Shown here: in pieces, positions 42,967-52,859 of the stretch | Numbering within the stretch: the stretch's first letter is position 1 | How the letters are laid out: the number at the start of each line of letters is the position of its first letter | DNA from: Bradyrhizobium sp. SZCCT0231 | GTDB lineage: Bacteria > Pseudomonadota > Alphaproteobacteria > Rhizobiales > Xanthobacteraceae | Assembly: GCF_018130245.1 (NCBI RefSeq) | Contig: NZ_JAFCKP010000001.1 | Location: 558,001-622,000 of the forward strand | Direction: 5' to 3' | Length of the DNA: 64,000 bases | Program-made: the position numbers and the translations under genes | Notes under the pieces: model-generated | Databases searched by the model: none | What the model was told of the DNA's origin: nothing | The model's input: only the letters and a program-made list of their open reading frames with translations

Positions 42967-45243
42967 TCAGTTCTTGCGCGGAGCGGATGCGTTCGCATTC
43001 TCTTCCGCATAGTTCTGCGGGAAGGCGAGCGCGCTCGTCGACGATGATGGCTTGCTGTCATTTGCCGTCGATTTGTTCGCAGTCTTGGCCGCATCATCCA
43101 GCAGCTTCTCGACCCGCACCAGGATGTCGGCGCCGCGCTTGGTCAGCACCGGCGGCGGACCGGGCTTGGTCTCCAGCACCTTCGGCGCCGCATTGGCGTG
43201 CGCGGCCATCGGCTGCGGCGGCAGCTTCTGGCCCATGCCGATGCCGGGGATCTCCCGGACCTCGATGCCCTGATGCGCGGCGACCATGATGTCGTGCCAG
43301 GTCTGCGCCGGCAGCGAGCCGCCGGTCATGCGATTGGTCGGCGAGTAGTCGTCGTTGCCGTACCAGACTGCGCAGGTGAAATTGCCGGTGTAGCCGACGA
43401 ACCAGGCGTCGCGATACGCATTGGTGGTGCCGGTCTTGCCCGCGGTCGGAATGCCGTCGAGGGCGGCGCGGCGCGCCGTGCCTTCGCTAACGACGTGGCT
43501 CATCATGCCCGCCATGTCGGCGGCGATGTTCGGCGGAATCGCCTGCTTCGGCCTCGGCCCGTCGCGGTCCCAGCGCCAGACGAGGTCGCCGGCGCCGGTG
43601 CGCACTTCGAGCACTGCATGCGGCGTCACCGCCTTGCCGCGGTTGGGGAACGTCGCATAGGCGACGGCATGCTCGAGCACGGTGACTTCGTCCGAGCCGA
43701 TCGGCAGCGACGGCGTGTCGGGCAGCGGCGCCTTGAGGCCGAAGCGGCGCGCGACCTCGACGATCTTGGCGCGGCCGATCTTGGCCGGGTTCGGTGCCTT
43801 CGGCTGATCCCGCCGGCCGATCTCGATCGACAGCTTCACCGGCACGACGTTGATCGAGCGCGTGATCGCCTGCGTCAGCGTCACCGAGCCGGAATAGGAA
43901 TGGCCATAGTTCTGCGGGCACCAATTGCCGATGCAGACCGGGCCGTCGACCACGATCGAGTTCGGGGTGTAGCCGTTCAGCAGCGCCGTGGTGTAGACGT
44001 AGGGCTTGAACGAGGAGCCGGGCTGCCGATAGGCGTCGGTGGCGCGGTTGAACTGGCTGGCGCCATAGTCGCGGCCACCGACCATGGCGCGGATGCCGCC
44101 GTCGAGATCGGCGACGACGGTTGCGGCCTGCGTCGCGTGATAGTCGCGGCCGAACTGGCGCAGCTGGTTCTCGACCGCGTCTTCCGCCGCCTTCTGCACG
44201 TTGGCATCGATGGCGAGGCGCACCACGAAGACGCGCTCGGTGTAGGACTTCGGGAACGTGTCGACCAGCTTGCGCATCTCGTCGAAGGCGTAGTCGAGAT
44301 AATAGTTCGGCGACGCCTCGTCGCGGCGGTCGACGGCAAAGGCCGGGTTGCGGCGGGCGCCGAACACCTGGCCCTCGGTCATGAAGCCGGCATCGACGAG
44401 GTTGTCGAGCACGACGTTGGCGCGGGCGCGGGCGGCGGGCAGGTTGATGTGAGGCGCGTACTTCGTCGGCGCCTTGAACAGGCCGGCGAGCATCGCGGCT
44501 TCCGCCAGCGTCACGTCGCGCGCGGATTTGTTGAAGTAGAAGTGCGCCGCGCCGTCGACGCCGAAAGTGCCGCCGCCCATATAGGCGCGGTCCAGATACA
44601 GCTTGAGGATCTCGTTCTTGGTCAGGCGCCATTCCAGCCAGATCGCGAGGAAGGCCTCGTTGACCTTGCGCTCGATGGTGCGCTCGTTGCTCAGGAACAG
44701 GTTCTTGGCGAGCTGCTGGGTGATCGAGGAGCCGCCCTGGCGCACGCCGCCGGCCTGCGCGTTGGTGACGAGCGCGCGCGCGGTGCCGGCGATGTCGATG
44801 CCGAAATGCTCGTAGAAGCGACGGTCCTCGGTGGCCAGCGTCGCCTTGATCAGGACGTCCGGAAAGTCTTCCAGCGGAATGGAGTCGTTGTGCTTGATGC
44901 CGCGGCTGCCGATCGGGTTACCGTAGCGGTCGAGGAAGCTCACGGCGAGATCGGATTTCTTCAGCCAGTCCTCGTCCGCGGTCTCGCGGAAGGCGGGGAT
45001 GGCGAGGGTGAGCATCACGACCAGGCCGCCGAGCCCGAGGGTTGCGGCCTCCGACAGCGGCTCGATGAACACCCAGCGCTTCCAGCGCCCGACATAGAAG
45101 CGGTCCATGAAGGTCGAGTAGCGCTCGTAGAGCTCGCGGATGCCCTTGGCCGAGGAGAACAGCGAGGAGTCGATGCGCGCATCGAGGTCGAGGAAGAAAT
45201 TCCGGACCCTCTGCTTCCAATGCGGTGGTATGATCTGGCGCAC
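42967..45243 (-). CDS. Class A penicillin-binding protein (PBP1A-like)
   Basis: The 758-residue bifunctional enzyme builds and crosslinks peptidoglycan outside the cytoplasmic membrane. After a cytoplasmic N terminus and one transmembrane helix (about 70-92) comes the GT51 domain (ATEDRRFYEHFGIDIAGTAR; GGSSITQQLAKNLFLS; ERKVNEAFLAIWLE). The transpeptidase domain has the SxxK motif in PGSSFKPYVY, SIN in TRSINVV, and KTGTTN. A C-terminal tail is Ala/Lys/Ser-rich. The start is a GTG at 45243. It reads divergently from the ycgN-like gene. Confidence 0.93.
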   Translation of the reverse strand: MRQIIPPHWKQRVRNFFLDLDARIDSSLFSSAKGIRELYERYSTFMDRFYVGRWKRWVFIEPLSEAATLGLGGLVVMLTLAIPAFRETADEDWLKKSDLAVSFLDRYGNPIGSRGIKHNDSIPLEDFPDVLIKATLATEDRRFYEHFGIDIAGTARALVTNAQAGGVRQGGSSITQQLAKNLFLSNERTIERKVNEAFLAIWLEWRLTKNEILKLYLDRAYMGGGTFGVDGAAHFYFNKSARDVTLAEAAMLAGLFKAPTKYAPHINLPAARARANVVLDNLVDAGFMTEGQVFGARRNPAFAVDRRDEASPNYYLDYAFDEMRKLVDTFPKSYTERVFVVRLAIDANVQKAAEDAVENQLRQFGRDYHATQAATVVADLDGGIRAMVGGRDYGASQFNRATDAYRQPGSSFKPYVYTTALLNGYTPNSIVVDGPVCIGNWCPQNYGHSYSGSVTLTQAITRSINVVPVKLSIEIGRRDQPKAPNPAKIGRAKIVEVARRFGLKAPLPDTPSLPIGSDEVTVLEHAVAYATFPNRGKAVTPHAVLEVRTGAGDLVWRWDRDGPRPKQAIPPNIAADMAGMMSHVVSEGTARRAALDGIPTAGKTGTTNAYRDAWFVGYTGNFTCAVWYGNDDYSPTNRMTGGSLPAQTWHDIMVAAHQGIEVREIPGIGMGQKLPPQPMAAHANAAPKVLETKPGPPPVLTKRGADILVRVEKLLDDAAKTANKSTANDSKPSSSTSALAFPQNYAEENANASAPRKN

Positions 45244-45537
45244 CTAGAACCCTTGAGGCTTGCTTCGAAAGCGTTCAAGCACCCGGCCGGGGGCGGCATC
45301 GAGACGTCTTGCGGGAATGTTGCGGCAAACCCAAGGCGCCCGGCCAGCATCCGAGGGACTTGCTGTTCCTTCTAGCCGAGCGGGGCCCATAAACCAATGG
45401 TCTCGCTCGGGATTTTGAACAACAGGCCTAATTGACCCCGGTTCATTACGGGCCTCAAACGGGGCCTCGCTTGCACCCTTGCCGCCGCGCGCCCTAGAAG
45501 GCGTTGCCGTAGCTCTTTCGAACCCTTATTGAGGCGC

Positions 45538-46053
45538 ATGACCGCAGCTCCCAAACGACCTTCCGGCCAGGAAGGATTCTTCTGGAAAACCAAGACGTTG
45601 GAAGAAATGTCGGGGGCCGAATGGGAAAGCTTGTGCGACGGCTGCGGCCGCTGCTGCCTGAACAAGCTCGAAGACGAGGACACCGGCAAGATCTATTTTA
45701 CCCATATCGGCTGCAAGCTGCTCGATGGCGCCAGCTGCGCCTGCAAGGACTATCCGAATCGTTCCGACAAGGTTCCGGACTGCGTCCGCCTGACTCCGGC
45801 CAATGTCCGCACCCTGAACTGGCTGCCGCCGAGCTGCGGCTACAAGCTCGTCGCCGAAGGGCGCGACCTCTATTGGTGGCATCCGCTGGTGTCGGGCGAT
45901 CCCAACACCGTCCATCAAGCCGGCGTCTCCGTGCGCGGCCGGGTGGAGGGCAGCGAGGAGGAGGTCCCGGACGAGGAGCTCGAGGACCACATCGTGCGAT
46001 GGCCGGCCGTGCTGCCCAGGCGAGCCCGTCTGAAGCGACGCCCAAAGGACTGA
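45538..46053 (+). CDS. YcgN-type cysteine cluster protein (UPF0153-like)
   Basis: The 171-residue protein has the metal-cluster motif [11 protein letters not shown] near residue 35, then [20 protein letters not shown] and [19 protein letters not shown]. This arrangement of eight cysteines is that of the CxxCxxCC family that includes E. coli YcgN, which is predicted to bind an Fe-S or zinc centre. The function is unknown. The ATG at 45538 lies nine bases after an in-frame TTG; either could be used. The tail is rich in Glu and then Arg. Confidence 0.9.
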   Translation: MTAAPKRPSGQEGFFWKTKTLEEMSGAEWESLCDGCGRCCLNKLEDEDTGKIYFTHIGCKLLDGASCACKDYPNRSDKVPDCVRLTPANVRTLNWLPPSCGYKLVAEGRDLYWWHPLVSGDPNTVHQAGVSVRGRVEGSEEEVPDEELEDHIVRWPAVLPRRARLKRRPKD

Positions 46054-46210
46054 TCCGCCGCGCGGCTTGAGATCACGTGTTCGGGATGACCTCAGGGCGG
46101 GATGCACCCATGCGCCGCGGTGCCTGCCTGGGAAAAGCTTTGCTGTCTACATTGAGCTGCATAGAACGAATCCTTTGCGGCGTTGCGCCGCCACATGACG
46201 TCCGATCGAG

Positions 46211-47791
46211 ATGAACAAGTTCGAACGGCAGAGCGCTGCCGACGTCCAGACGTTGCCTGACGACATCGCCGAAGAGCTTTCCCGCCTTCCCAGCGAGGTG
46301 TTGAGCGTCGATGACGCGCCGTCGATCGCCCCGCCGGTGCCGCTGAGCTCCGACGAGGTCCGCACCATCGTGATCAGCCTGATGCTGACCATGTTCCTGG
46401 CAGCGCTCGACCAGACCATCGTGGCGACTGCGCTGCCGACCATCGGACGCCAGTTCCAGGACGTCTCCAATCTCTCTTGGGTGATCACCGCCTATCTGCT
46501 CGCCTCGACCGCGGTGGCGCCGGTGTTCGGCACGCTCAGCGACATCTACGGCCGCCGCGTCATGATCATCATCTCGCTCAGCCTGTTCGTGGCGGGCTCG
46601 GTGCTGTGCGCGATCGCGCCGAACATGCCGATGCTGATCCTGGCACGCGGGCTTCAGGGCCTCGGCGGCGGCGGCATCATGCCCGTGGTGCAGACCGTGA
46701 TCTCCGACGTCGTGAGCCCGCGTGAACGCGGGCAATACCAGGCCTATTTCTCCAGCGTCTGGATGGTCGGCGGTATCCTCGGTCCGGTCATCGGCGGCGT
46801 GTTCGCCGAGCATCTGCACTGGTCGATGATCTTCTGGATCAACCTGCCGCTCGCGGCCGCCGCCATCGTGATGCTGCTGCCGAAGATGAAGAAGATCCCG
46901 GTGTTCCACCGCAAGCGCAAGGTCGACTGGCTCGGCGGCGTCTTGCTGATGGCCGCCGCCGTGGTCTTCATGCTGGTGCTGACTTGGGGCGGCACGCGCT
47001 ATCCCTGGCTGTCGCCGACCGTGCTGGCAATGGTGGGCGGTGCCGTCGCGCTGGCGGTCAGCTTCGTGTGGCATGCCCGGCGGGCCGACGAGCCGTTCCT
47101 GCCACTGCCGTTGCTGACGGGGTCGGTGGCGCCTTTCGCGCTGACGGCCGGCGGCTGCGGGCTCGGGGCGATCACCGGCCTCACCGTGCAGCTGCCGCTT
47201 TACTACGAGTCGGTCTACCATTTGAGCGCAAGCGAGGCGGGTCTTGCGCTGATCCCGCTCGCGGCGGTCTCGACCGTCGGCGCGGCCGTCGCCGGCCGCA
47301 CCATGGCGCGGGCCAAGCACTACAAGCGCGTCGCCATCATCGGCACATCCTGGGCCGCACTGTGCGGATTGGGCCTCACGGTCACCACCTTGCCGCTGTG
47401 GGGTCTCTTGACGCTGATGGCCGCCTTCGCGCTCGGGCTCGGCACGACTTTCCCGGTGTGCGTGGTCTCGCTGCAGAATTCGGTCGCGCGTCCGCAAGTC
47501 GGCACCATCACCGGCGCGATGAACTTCTTCCGCTCGCTGATGTCCTCGTTCACGGTCGCGGCCTTCGCGGCGATCCTGCTCATCGCGCTCGGCATCGACG
47601 TTCCGCTCGCCGGCGAGCATCACGCCGCGGGCGCCGTCGCTATACCCACTGAGGACATGCGGCACGCCTTCCGCTACGTGTTCGGCGCCGCCACCGCGCT
47701 GATGACCACCGCCGCGCTGTGCCTGATCGCGATGGAGGAGCGGCCGCTGGCCGGGCCCTCGGCGCAGCAACCCGTCGAGATGGCTGAGTAA
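46211..47791 (+). CDS. EmrB/QacA-type MFS multidrug transporter
   Basis: This 526-residue protein has fourteen helices (DHA2 group). After a cytoplasmic N-terminal segment of about 50 residues, helix 1 contains FLAALDQTIVATALPTIGRQ with the conserved LDxTIVNxALP-like motif; SDIYGRRVMIIISLSLFVAG follows helix 2; ARGLQGLGGGGIMPVVQTVI is motif B. It exports drugs or other hydrophobic compounds by proton antiport. No HlyD-type adaptor is adjacent, so it may act alone. It is convergent with the next gene, with a 3-bp gap. Confidence 0.9.
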   Translation: MNKFERQSAADVQTLPDDIAEELSRLPSEVLSVDDAPSIAPPVPLSSDEVRTIVISLMLTMFLAALDQTIVATALPTIGRQFQDVSNLSWVITAYLLASTAVAPVFGTLSDIYGRRVMIIISLSLFVAGSVLCAIAPNMPMLILARGLQGLGGGGIMPVVQTVISDVVSPRERGQYQAYFSSVWMVGGILGPVIGGVFAEHLHWSMIFWINLPLAAAAIVMLLPKMKKIPVFHRKRKVDWLGGVLLMAAAVVFMLVLTWGGTRYPWLSPTVLAMVGGAVALAVSFVWHARRADEPFLPLPLLTGSVAPFALTAGGCGLGAITGLTVQLPLYYESVYHLSASEAGLALIPLAAVSTVGAAVAGRTMARAKHYKRVAIIGTSWAALCGLGLTVTTLPLWGLLTLMAAFALGLGTTFPVCVVSLQNSVARPQVGTITGAMNFFRSLMSSFTVAAFAAILLIALGIDVPLAGEHHAAGAVAIPTEDMRHAFRYVFGAATALMTTAALCLIAMEERPLAGPSAQQPVEMAE

Positions 47792-47794
47792 GGC

Positions 47795-50272
47795 TCAGCG
47801 GCCTGCGTCGGGGAAGCTGCTCTTCCGCGGCAGCCGGATCGTGAACTCCGTGAACGCGCCCGGCTCCGTCGCGACGTCGATCGTGCCGCCGTGCTGCTTC
47901 ACGACGATGTCGTGGCTCATCGACAGCCCGAGCCCGGTGCCTTCGCCGGCCGGCTTGGTGGTGAAGAACGGATTGAACATCTTCTCCTTCACCTCGTCCG
48001 GAATGCCGGTGCCGTTGTCGCGGATGGTGATCTCGATGTCGTCGCCGCGATCGCGCGTCGCGGCGATCAGCGTCGGCTCGTAGCCGGCGGCGCCATCGGC
48101 CTTGCGCTTGGTGACCGCGTGGAAGCCGTTCGAGATCAGGTTCAGCAGCACACGGGTGATCTCCTGCGGAAACACTTCGGCTTGCCCCGCCGCCGGATCG
48201 AGCTCGCGCTGCAGCGTCACGTGGAATCCCGGCTTCTCGGCGCGTGCGCCGTGATAGGCGAGGTTGAGGCTTTCCTCGACCAGCGCGTTGATGTCGCTCA
48301 GCCCGTGCTCGCCACCGCCTTCGCGCGAATGCAGCAGCATGTTCTTGACGATGGAATCGGCGCGGCGGCCGTGCTGCACGACCGTTTGCAGATTGTCCTT
48401 CAGAAGGCCCGTGAGCTCGTCGACCTCCGCGCGGAGGTCGTCTGCGAGGGGGACCGGCGCGAGCGCCTCGTTCAGCTCCTCGGTCAGTTCGGCAGAAAGC
48501 GAGGCAAAATTGTTGACGAAGTTGAGCGGGTTCTTGATCTCATGGGCGATGCCGGCGGTGAGCTGGCCAAGCGAAGCCAGCTTCTCGGTCTGAATCAGCC
48601 GGTCTTGCGCTGCGCGCAGATCATCGAGCGATTTGGCAAGCTCGCTGGTGCGGTCCTGCACCTCGTTGAACAAGCGCGTGTTCTCGACCGCGATCACGGC
48701 CTGGTCGGCAAAGGTCTTGAGCAGGTTGATCGCCTTGTCAGGAAAATGACCGGGCTCCCGCCGCGTGACGGCGATCGTGCCGATCGCAACGCCATCGCGC
48801 AGCATCGGCACCACGAGGATGCTGCGATATCCGCGTGTTCGTGCCAGCTCCTTCATGGCCGCGGTGAGATCAGGCTCGTTCTGCATGTCGCTGCGGAAGG
48901 CAAATTGCCCGTTCCTCGCCACGCGGCTGTGAATGCCTGACGACGACAGCGGCGTCGGGAATGAGCTGAGCAGATCCGCATTGCCGGCCTCATTGTCGGT
49001 GGTGAAGGCGGCCAGATGCAGCATGTCGCCGATGACGCGGGTGACGGTAGAGGAGTGCCCGCCGATCAGCGCCTTGGCGCTGTCGGAGATAGCCTGGAAC
49101 ACCGGCGTGACATCCGATGGCGAGGCCGCAATCACCTTGAGGATGTCGGCGGTCGCGGTCTGACGTTCCAGTGCTTCCCTGATCGCGTTGAACAGGCTGA
49201 CATTCTTGATCGCGATCACCGCCTGGTCGGCGAAAGTCTGCAGCAGCCGCACATGATGCTCGGCGAAGTTGCCGGTCGCGCGGCGCGTGGCGATGATGAT
49301 GCCGATGGTCTCGCCCTCGCTCATCAAGGGCGTGAACAGCATGCTGCGATAGCCCCGCGCACGCGCGATGTCGCGCGCGGCCGGCTCGAGCTCGGTGTCG
49401 GGCAGCTGCGCGGCGGCACCATTGGCAACGAGCTGGTAGGGCGGGAACTGCGCGAACGGCACCGGAAAGGAAGCCTGGAGCACGCGATCGCCGGCCGGAT
49501 CGGTCGGCGTGAATGCCGCAAGATGCGCGGCGCCGTCGATATAGCGCAACACAGCCGTGGAGAAGCCGCCGATCAACCGGTTGGCGTTGGTGGCGATGGC
49601 CTCGAACACCGGCTGCACGTCGGACGGGGAGGCCGCCATCACTTTCAGGATGTCGGCCGTCGCGGTCTGGCGTTCGAGCGCCTCTTTGGTCTCGTTGAAC
49701 AGGCGCGCATTCTCGATGGCGATCACGGCCTGGTCGGCGAAGGTCTGGAGCAGCTGTACGAGGTCGGGCGCGAATGCGCCCGGCTCGGCCCGCGTGACGC
49801 TGATCATGCCGACCGGCGCGCCCCGGTTCATCAGCGGCATGAACAGCACGCTGCGGAAGCCGCGCAGCCGCGCCAGCTGCCGGTTCAGCTCCGGAACGTC
49901 GGCCGCCTCGCTGTCGGGAAACTGGATCGTCTCGCCGTCGCGCACCAGGGCAAAGGTCGGGAAATCCGCGATCTTGCGCGGGAACGATGCCTTCAGCCCT
50001 TCGTCCGCCTCCGCGCTGGTCGGCGTGAACGCCACGAGATGCAGCTCGTCGCCGATGAACTGCAGCACGGTAGCGGAGAAGCCGCCGAGCAGGCGCTTCG
50101 AGCTGGACGCGATCGCCGCGAAGACCGGCCGCGCATCGGAGGGCGAGGCCGCGATGGTGCGCAAAATCTCCGCGCTGGCGCTCAAGCGATCGCGCGCAAT
50201 CGCGAGCTCACTGCGCAGCTGCGCATTCTCGGCCGCGAGTTCATCGGCGATGCTCTTCGGAGGGTTGGTCAT
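47795..50272 (-). CDS. Triple-GAF soluble sensor histidine kinase
   Basis: The 825-residue protein has no membrane segment. An N-terminal coiled region is followed by three GAF domains (about 30-190, 210-365, 385-540) that are clearly alike: each opens with AASPSDxxPVFxAI and closes with LLQTFADQAVIAIENARLFN or similar. Then come a coiled linker, the HisKA segment with SLGQLTAGIAHEIKNPLNFV near residue 590, and an HATPase domain ending in GEGTGLGLSMSHDIVVKQHG. No response regulator is adjacent, so it is an orphan. The ligand of the GAF domains is unknown. Confidence 0.9.
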   Translation of the reverse strand: MTNPPKSIADELAAENAQLRSELAIARDRLSASAEILRTIAASPSDARPVFAAIASSSKRLLGGFSATVLQFIGDELHLVAFTPTSAEADEGLKASFPRKIADFPTFALVRDGETIQFPDSEAADVPELNRQLARLRGFRSVLFMPLMNRGAPVGMISVTRAEPGAFAPDLVQLLQTFADQAVIAIENARLFNETKEALERQTATADILKVMAASPSDVQPVFEAIATNANRLIGGFSTAVLRYIDGAAHLAAFTPTDPAGDRVLQASFPVPFAQFPPYQLVANGAAAQLPDTELEPAARDIARARGYRSMLFTPLMSEGETIGIIIATRRATGNFAEHHVRLLQTFADQAVIAIKNVSLFNAIREALERQTATADILKVIAASPSDVTPVFQAISDSAKALIGGHSSTVTRVIGDMLHLAAFTTDNEAGNADLLSSFPTPLSSSGIHSRVARNGQFAFRSDMQNEPDLTAAMKELARTRGYRSILVVPMLRDGVAIGTIAVTRREPGHFPDKAINLLKTFADQAVIAVENTRLFNEVQDRTSELAKSLDDLRAAQDRLIQTEKLASLGQLTAGIAHEIKNPLNFVNNFASLSAELTEELNEALAPVPLADDLRAEVDELTGLLKDNLQTVVQHGRRADSIVKNMLLHSREGGGEHGLSDINALVEESLNLAYHGARAEKPGFHVTLQRELDPAAGQAEVFPQEITRVLLNLISNGFHAVTKRKADGAAGYEPTLIAATRDRGDDIEITIRDNGTGIPDEVKEKMFNPFFTTKPAGEGTGLGLSMSHDIVVKQHGGTIDVATEPGAFTEFTIRLPRKSSFPDAGR

Positions 50273-50379
50273 TCGTAATCCGGCTTGATGCCGCGACAGG
50301 CGCGGCACCGGGCCGGATTATCACATCTTCTGCCGCCGGAGCCAGCGCCTGCGGCCTTGCCGCTGCAGCCCGGCCCGCC

Positions 50380-52014
50380 TCACGTCCCCGGCCGCGATAC
50401 CTCGGTTTCCTTGCTGGTGATGAACTCCAGCAGCACAGGCACGCCTTCCCTTGTCTTCTGGATGCCGCGCTTGATTGCGGGCACGATGTCCTCGGGCCTC
50501 ATCACCCGCTCGCCGTAGCCGCCGAAGGCGCGCGCCATCGCGGCGTAGTCGCCGGAGATGTCGGTCGAGCGATATTTTTCGGTCGAGACCGGCATCACCT
50601 TCAACTCGATCGCCATCGAGAAATTGTTGAGCAGGATCGACATGACGGGGATGCGCTCGCGCACCGCAGTCTCGAAATCCATGCCGGTGAAGCCAATCGC
50701 CGCATCGCCCCAGACGTTGATGCAGAGCTGGTCGGGCTTCGCGAGCTTGGCGCCCATCGCCAGCCCAAGGCCGTAGCCGAGCTGCGTCGTCTTGCCCCAA
50801 CCGAGATAGGTGAGGGGTTCTACTGCTTTCCAGAACGGCGAGAGCTGGTCGCGCGGACTGCCGGCATCGTGGGTGATGATCGTGTTCTCGATGTCCACGG
50901 TGTGCTGAAGGTCCCACAGCACGCGATAGGGGCTGAGCGGTGCGTCGTTGCTGGTCAGCTTCGGCATCCATTTCGCCAGCCATTCCTTGTGCGAGGCTGC
51001 GATCTCGGCTGCGACCGCTGAAGCATTGCGATCCGCGGTAACGGACTTGCCGATCTCCTCCAGCAGCGCGTCGAGCACGAGCCCGGCATCGCCGACCAGG
51101 CCGATCTTCGCTTCCACATCCTTGTTGAGATGATTGGGATCGAGCGTGGAATGAATGATGGTCTTCTCCTTCGGCATCGCGATGCCGAAATTGGTCTCGG
51201 TGAAGGAGCAGCCGATGCCGAAGATGACGTCGGCCTCGGCGAGAAACTTCGGGACCGCGCGCGGCACCGCGAGCCCGCCCGAGCCGAGCGAGAGCGGATG
51301 CGTTTCCGGGAACGACGATTTGCCGCCGAGGCTGGTGGTGACGGGGATTGCCAGCCGCTCCGCGAGCCGCTTCAGCTGCGGCCAGGCCTGCGCGTAATGC
51401 ACGCCCTGGCCGGCATAGATCACCGGCCGTTTGGCATTCACGAGCAGGCTGGCTGCCTCCTTCACGTGAACAGGGTCGGCGCCGTAGCGGGTGCGCAGCA
51501 CCGGCGTGTAGTTCAGCGGCTCCGGCACTTCCTCGTTCCACATGTCCGAGGGTATTTCGACGATGACCGGGCCGCCGCGGCCGTTCTTCAGCTTGGTGAA
51601 GGCCCGGCGGAAGATATTGGCGACCTCAGTCGCGAGGATGATCGGCTCGGACGATTTCGCGAACGGCTTCATCGCCTCGCTGGAATTGAAGTTCGGCTCG
51701 ACATGCGCCAGCCTGCGCTGATAGCCCATCGGCAGCACCAGCACGGGGACGGATTCGCCAAAGCACTGCGCGACGCCGCCCATCGCGTTCTCGGCGCCCG
51801 GCCCATGCTGCATGCAGAACGCACCGATGCTGCGCCCCGACGTCACCCGCGAGATCGCGTCCGCCATGTGGATGCCGACGCGCTCCTGCCGCACCATCAC
51901 GGGGCGGATCTCGGCCTTCGCCGCGTGCTCGATCAGATGGTTGACCGGATAGCCGCAGAGGATCTCGATCCCCTCGCGCCTCATGATTTCCGCAATGGCG
52001 GTGCCGAGCTTCAT
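50380..52014 (-). CDS. ThDP-dependent acetolactate synthase/decarboxylase family enzyme
   Basis: The 544-residue enzyme has the three-domain layout of thiamine diphosphate enzymes. The Pyr domain includes the catalytic-type glutamate in VRQERVGIHMADA near residue 43, and the PP domain has the ThDP/Mg site GDAAIGFTGMDFETAVRE, followed by LLNNFSM. The usual GDG is GDA here. The sequence resembles the broad acetolactate synthase, oxalyl-CoA and benzoylformate decarboxylase group, but it is not IlvB: there is no ilvH partner. It reads divergently from the molybdenum hydroxylase operon, which may share a pathway. Confidence 0.85.
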   Translation of the reverse strand: MKLGTAIAEIMRREGIEILCGYPVNHLIEHAAKAEIRPVMVRQERVGIHMADAISRVTSGRSIGAFCMQHGPGAENAMGGVAQCFGESVPVLVLPMGYQRRLAHVEPNFNSSEAMKPFAKSSEPIILATEVANIFRRAFTKLKNGRGGPVIVEIPSDMWNEEVPEPLNYTPVLRTRYGADPVHVKEAASLLVNAKRPVIYAGQGVHYAQAWPQLKRLAERLAIPVTTSLGGKSSFPETHPLSLGSGGLAVPRAVPKFLAEADVIFGIGCSFTETNFGIAMPKEKTIIHSTLDPNHLNKDVEAKIGLVGDAGLVLDALLEEIGKSVTADRNASAVAAEIAASHKEWLAKWMPKLTSNDAPLSPYRVLWDLQHTVDIENTIITHDAGSPRDQLSPFWKAVEPLTYLGWGKTTQLGYGLGLAMGAKLAKPDQLCINVWGDAAIGFTGMDFETAVRERIPVMSILLNNFSMAIELKVMPVSTEKYRSTDISGDYAAMARAFGGYGERVMRPEDIVPAIKRGIQKTREGVPVLLEFITSKETEVSRPGT

Positions 52015-52393
52015 GGCGTCTCTCTCCTTAGGCAGAGGCCGGTTGATCCGGCTTGTTGGGGGAGAGGATCAGGAAATTGGACAGGCGTAAAGCGTAGTTG
52101 ATCGCGCCCGCAGTAGGTCAGCCATGCAGGAGGCGCGAGCAGGAAGATTGACCGTCGCTACTCTGCGGTTCGCGGCGCCGTCTCTGCATTGTTCAGAATG
52201 TCGTGCGACGAGAAGGCGCGATGCGCTGCTGCCGCATTCAGCAACTCGCCGCATGCAGCCGACCTTCGAACTCAAACCCGCGATCGTCTTCGTGCGAATT
52301 CGAAACCGAGCGCCGTTGCGGTGGGGAATCGGTTTGACAGTTTTGGAGCTTCGAGGGCACGCTAGCAGCAACATTGCGAAGGGATACATCGAC
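52015..52393. other. Divergent promoter region
   Basis: These 379 bases lie between the ThDP enzyme and the molybdenum hydroxylase genes. TTGACA at 52334-52339 is a possible -35 for the rightward operon, but no good -10 follows at 16-18 bases. A short leftward frame is open in part but has no coding character. No clear operator was seen. Confidence 0.45.
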
Positions 52394-52858
52394 ATGATCG
52401 AGCTCACCGTCAATGGCATCAAGCACCGCGTCGACGTCGTTCCCGAGATGCCGCTGTTGTGGGTGTTGCGTGACGAGCTCGGTATCACCAGCCCCAAATA
52501 TGGCTGCGGGGTCGCGCAGTGCGGCGCCTGCACCGTTCACATCGACGGCAAGGCGGTGCGGTCCTGTCAGGCGCATATCGGCGAGGTCGCGGGCAAATCG
52601 GTCGTCACGCTCGAAGGACTGCACAACAAGGACCAGCATCCGGTCCTGCAGGCCTGGATCGCGCATCAGGTGCCGCAATGCGGCTACTGCCAGACCGGCC
52701 AGATCATGCAGGCCATCTCGCTTCTCGCATCGATCCCCAAACCGACGGACGAGCAGATCAATCAGGTGATGTCCGGCAATCTCTGCCGCTGCGGGACCTA
52801 TCCGCGCATCCGTGCGGCGATCCATGCGGCTGCTGCGAACAAGATGGCGGAGAAGTGA
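52394..52858 (+). CDS. 2Fe-2S subunit of a molybdenum hydroxylase (IorA-like)
   Basis: This 154-residue subunit starts [20 protein letters not shown] and has both iron-sulfur motifs of the xanthine oxidase family: the plant-type cluster [17 protein letters not shown] with CQAHIG nearby (residues about 38-65), and the second all-helical cluster [13 protein letters not shown] and [15 protein letters not shown] (about 97-145). It passes electrons from the Mo centre to a downstream acceptor. A longer frame to 52124 has no coding character and GAAGGG supports the ATG at 52394. Its stop overlaps no start but the large subunit begins one base later. Confidence 0.92.
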   Translation: MIELTVNGIKHRVDVVPEMPLLWVLRDELGITSPKYGCGVAQCGACTVHIDGKAVRSCQAHIGEVAGKSVVTLEGLHNKDQHPVLQAWIAHQVPQCGYCQTGQIMQAISLLASIPKPTDEQINQVMSGNLCRCGTYPRIRAAIHAAAANKMAEK

Positions 52859-52859
52859 G

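Noticed and set aside
46073-47770. 565-residue minus-strand frame opposite the EmrB-type transporter
   Set aside because: The transporter motifs are on the plus strand; the antisense frame has a very polar, repetitive composition typical of GC-rich shadows.
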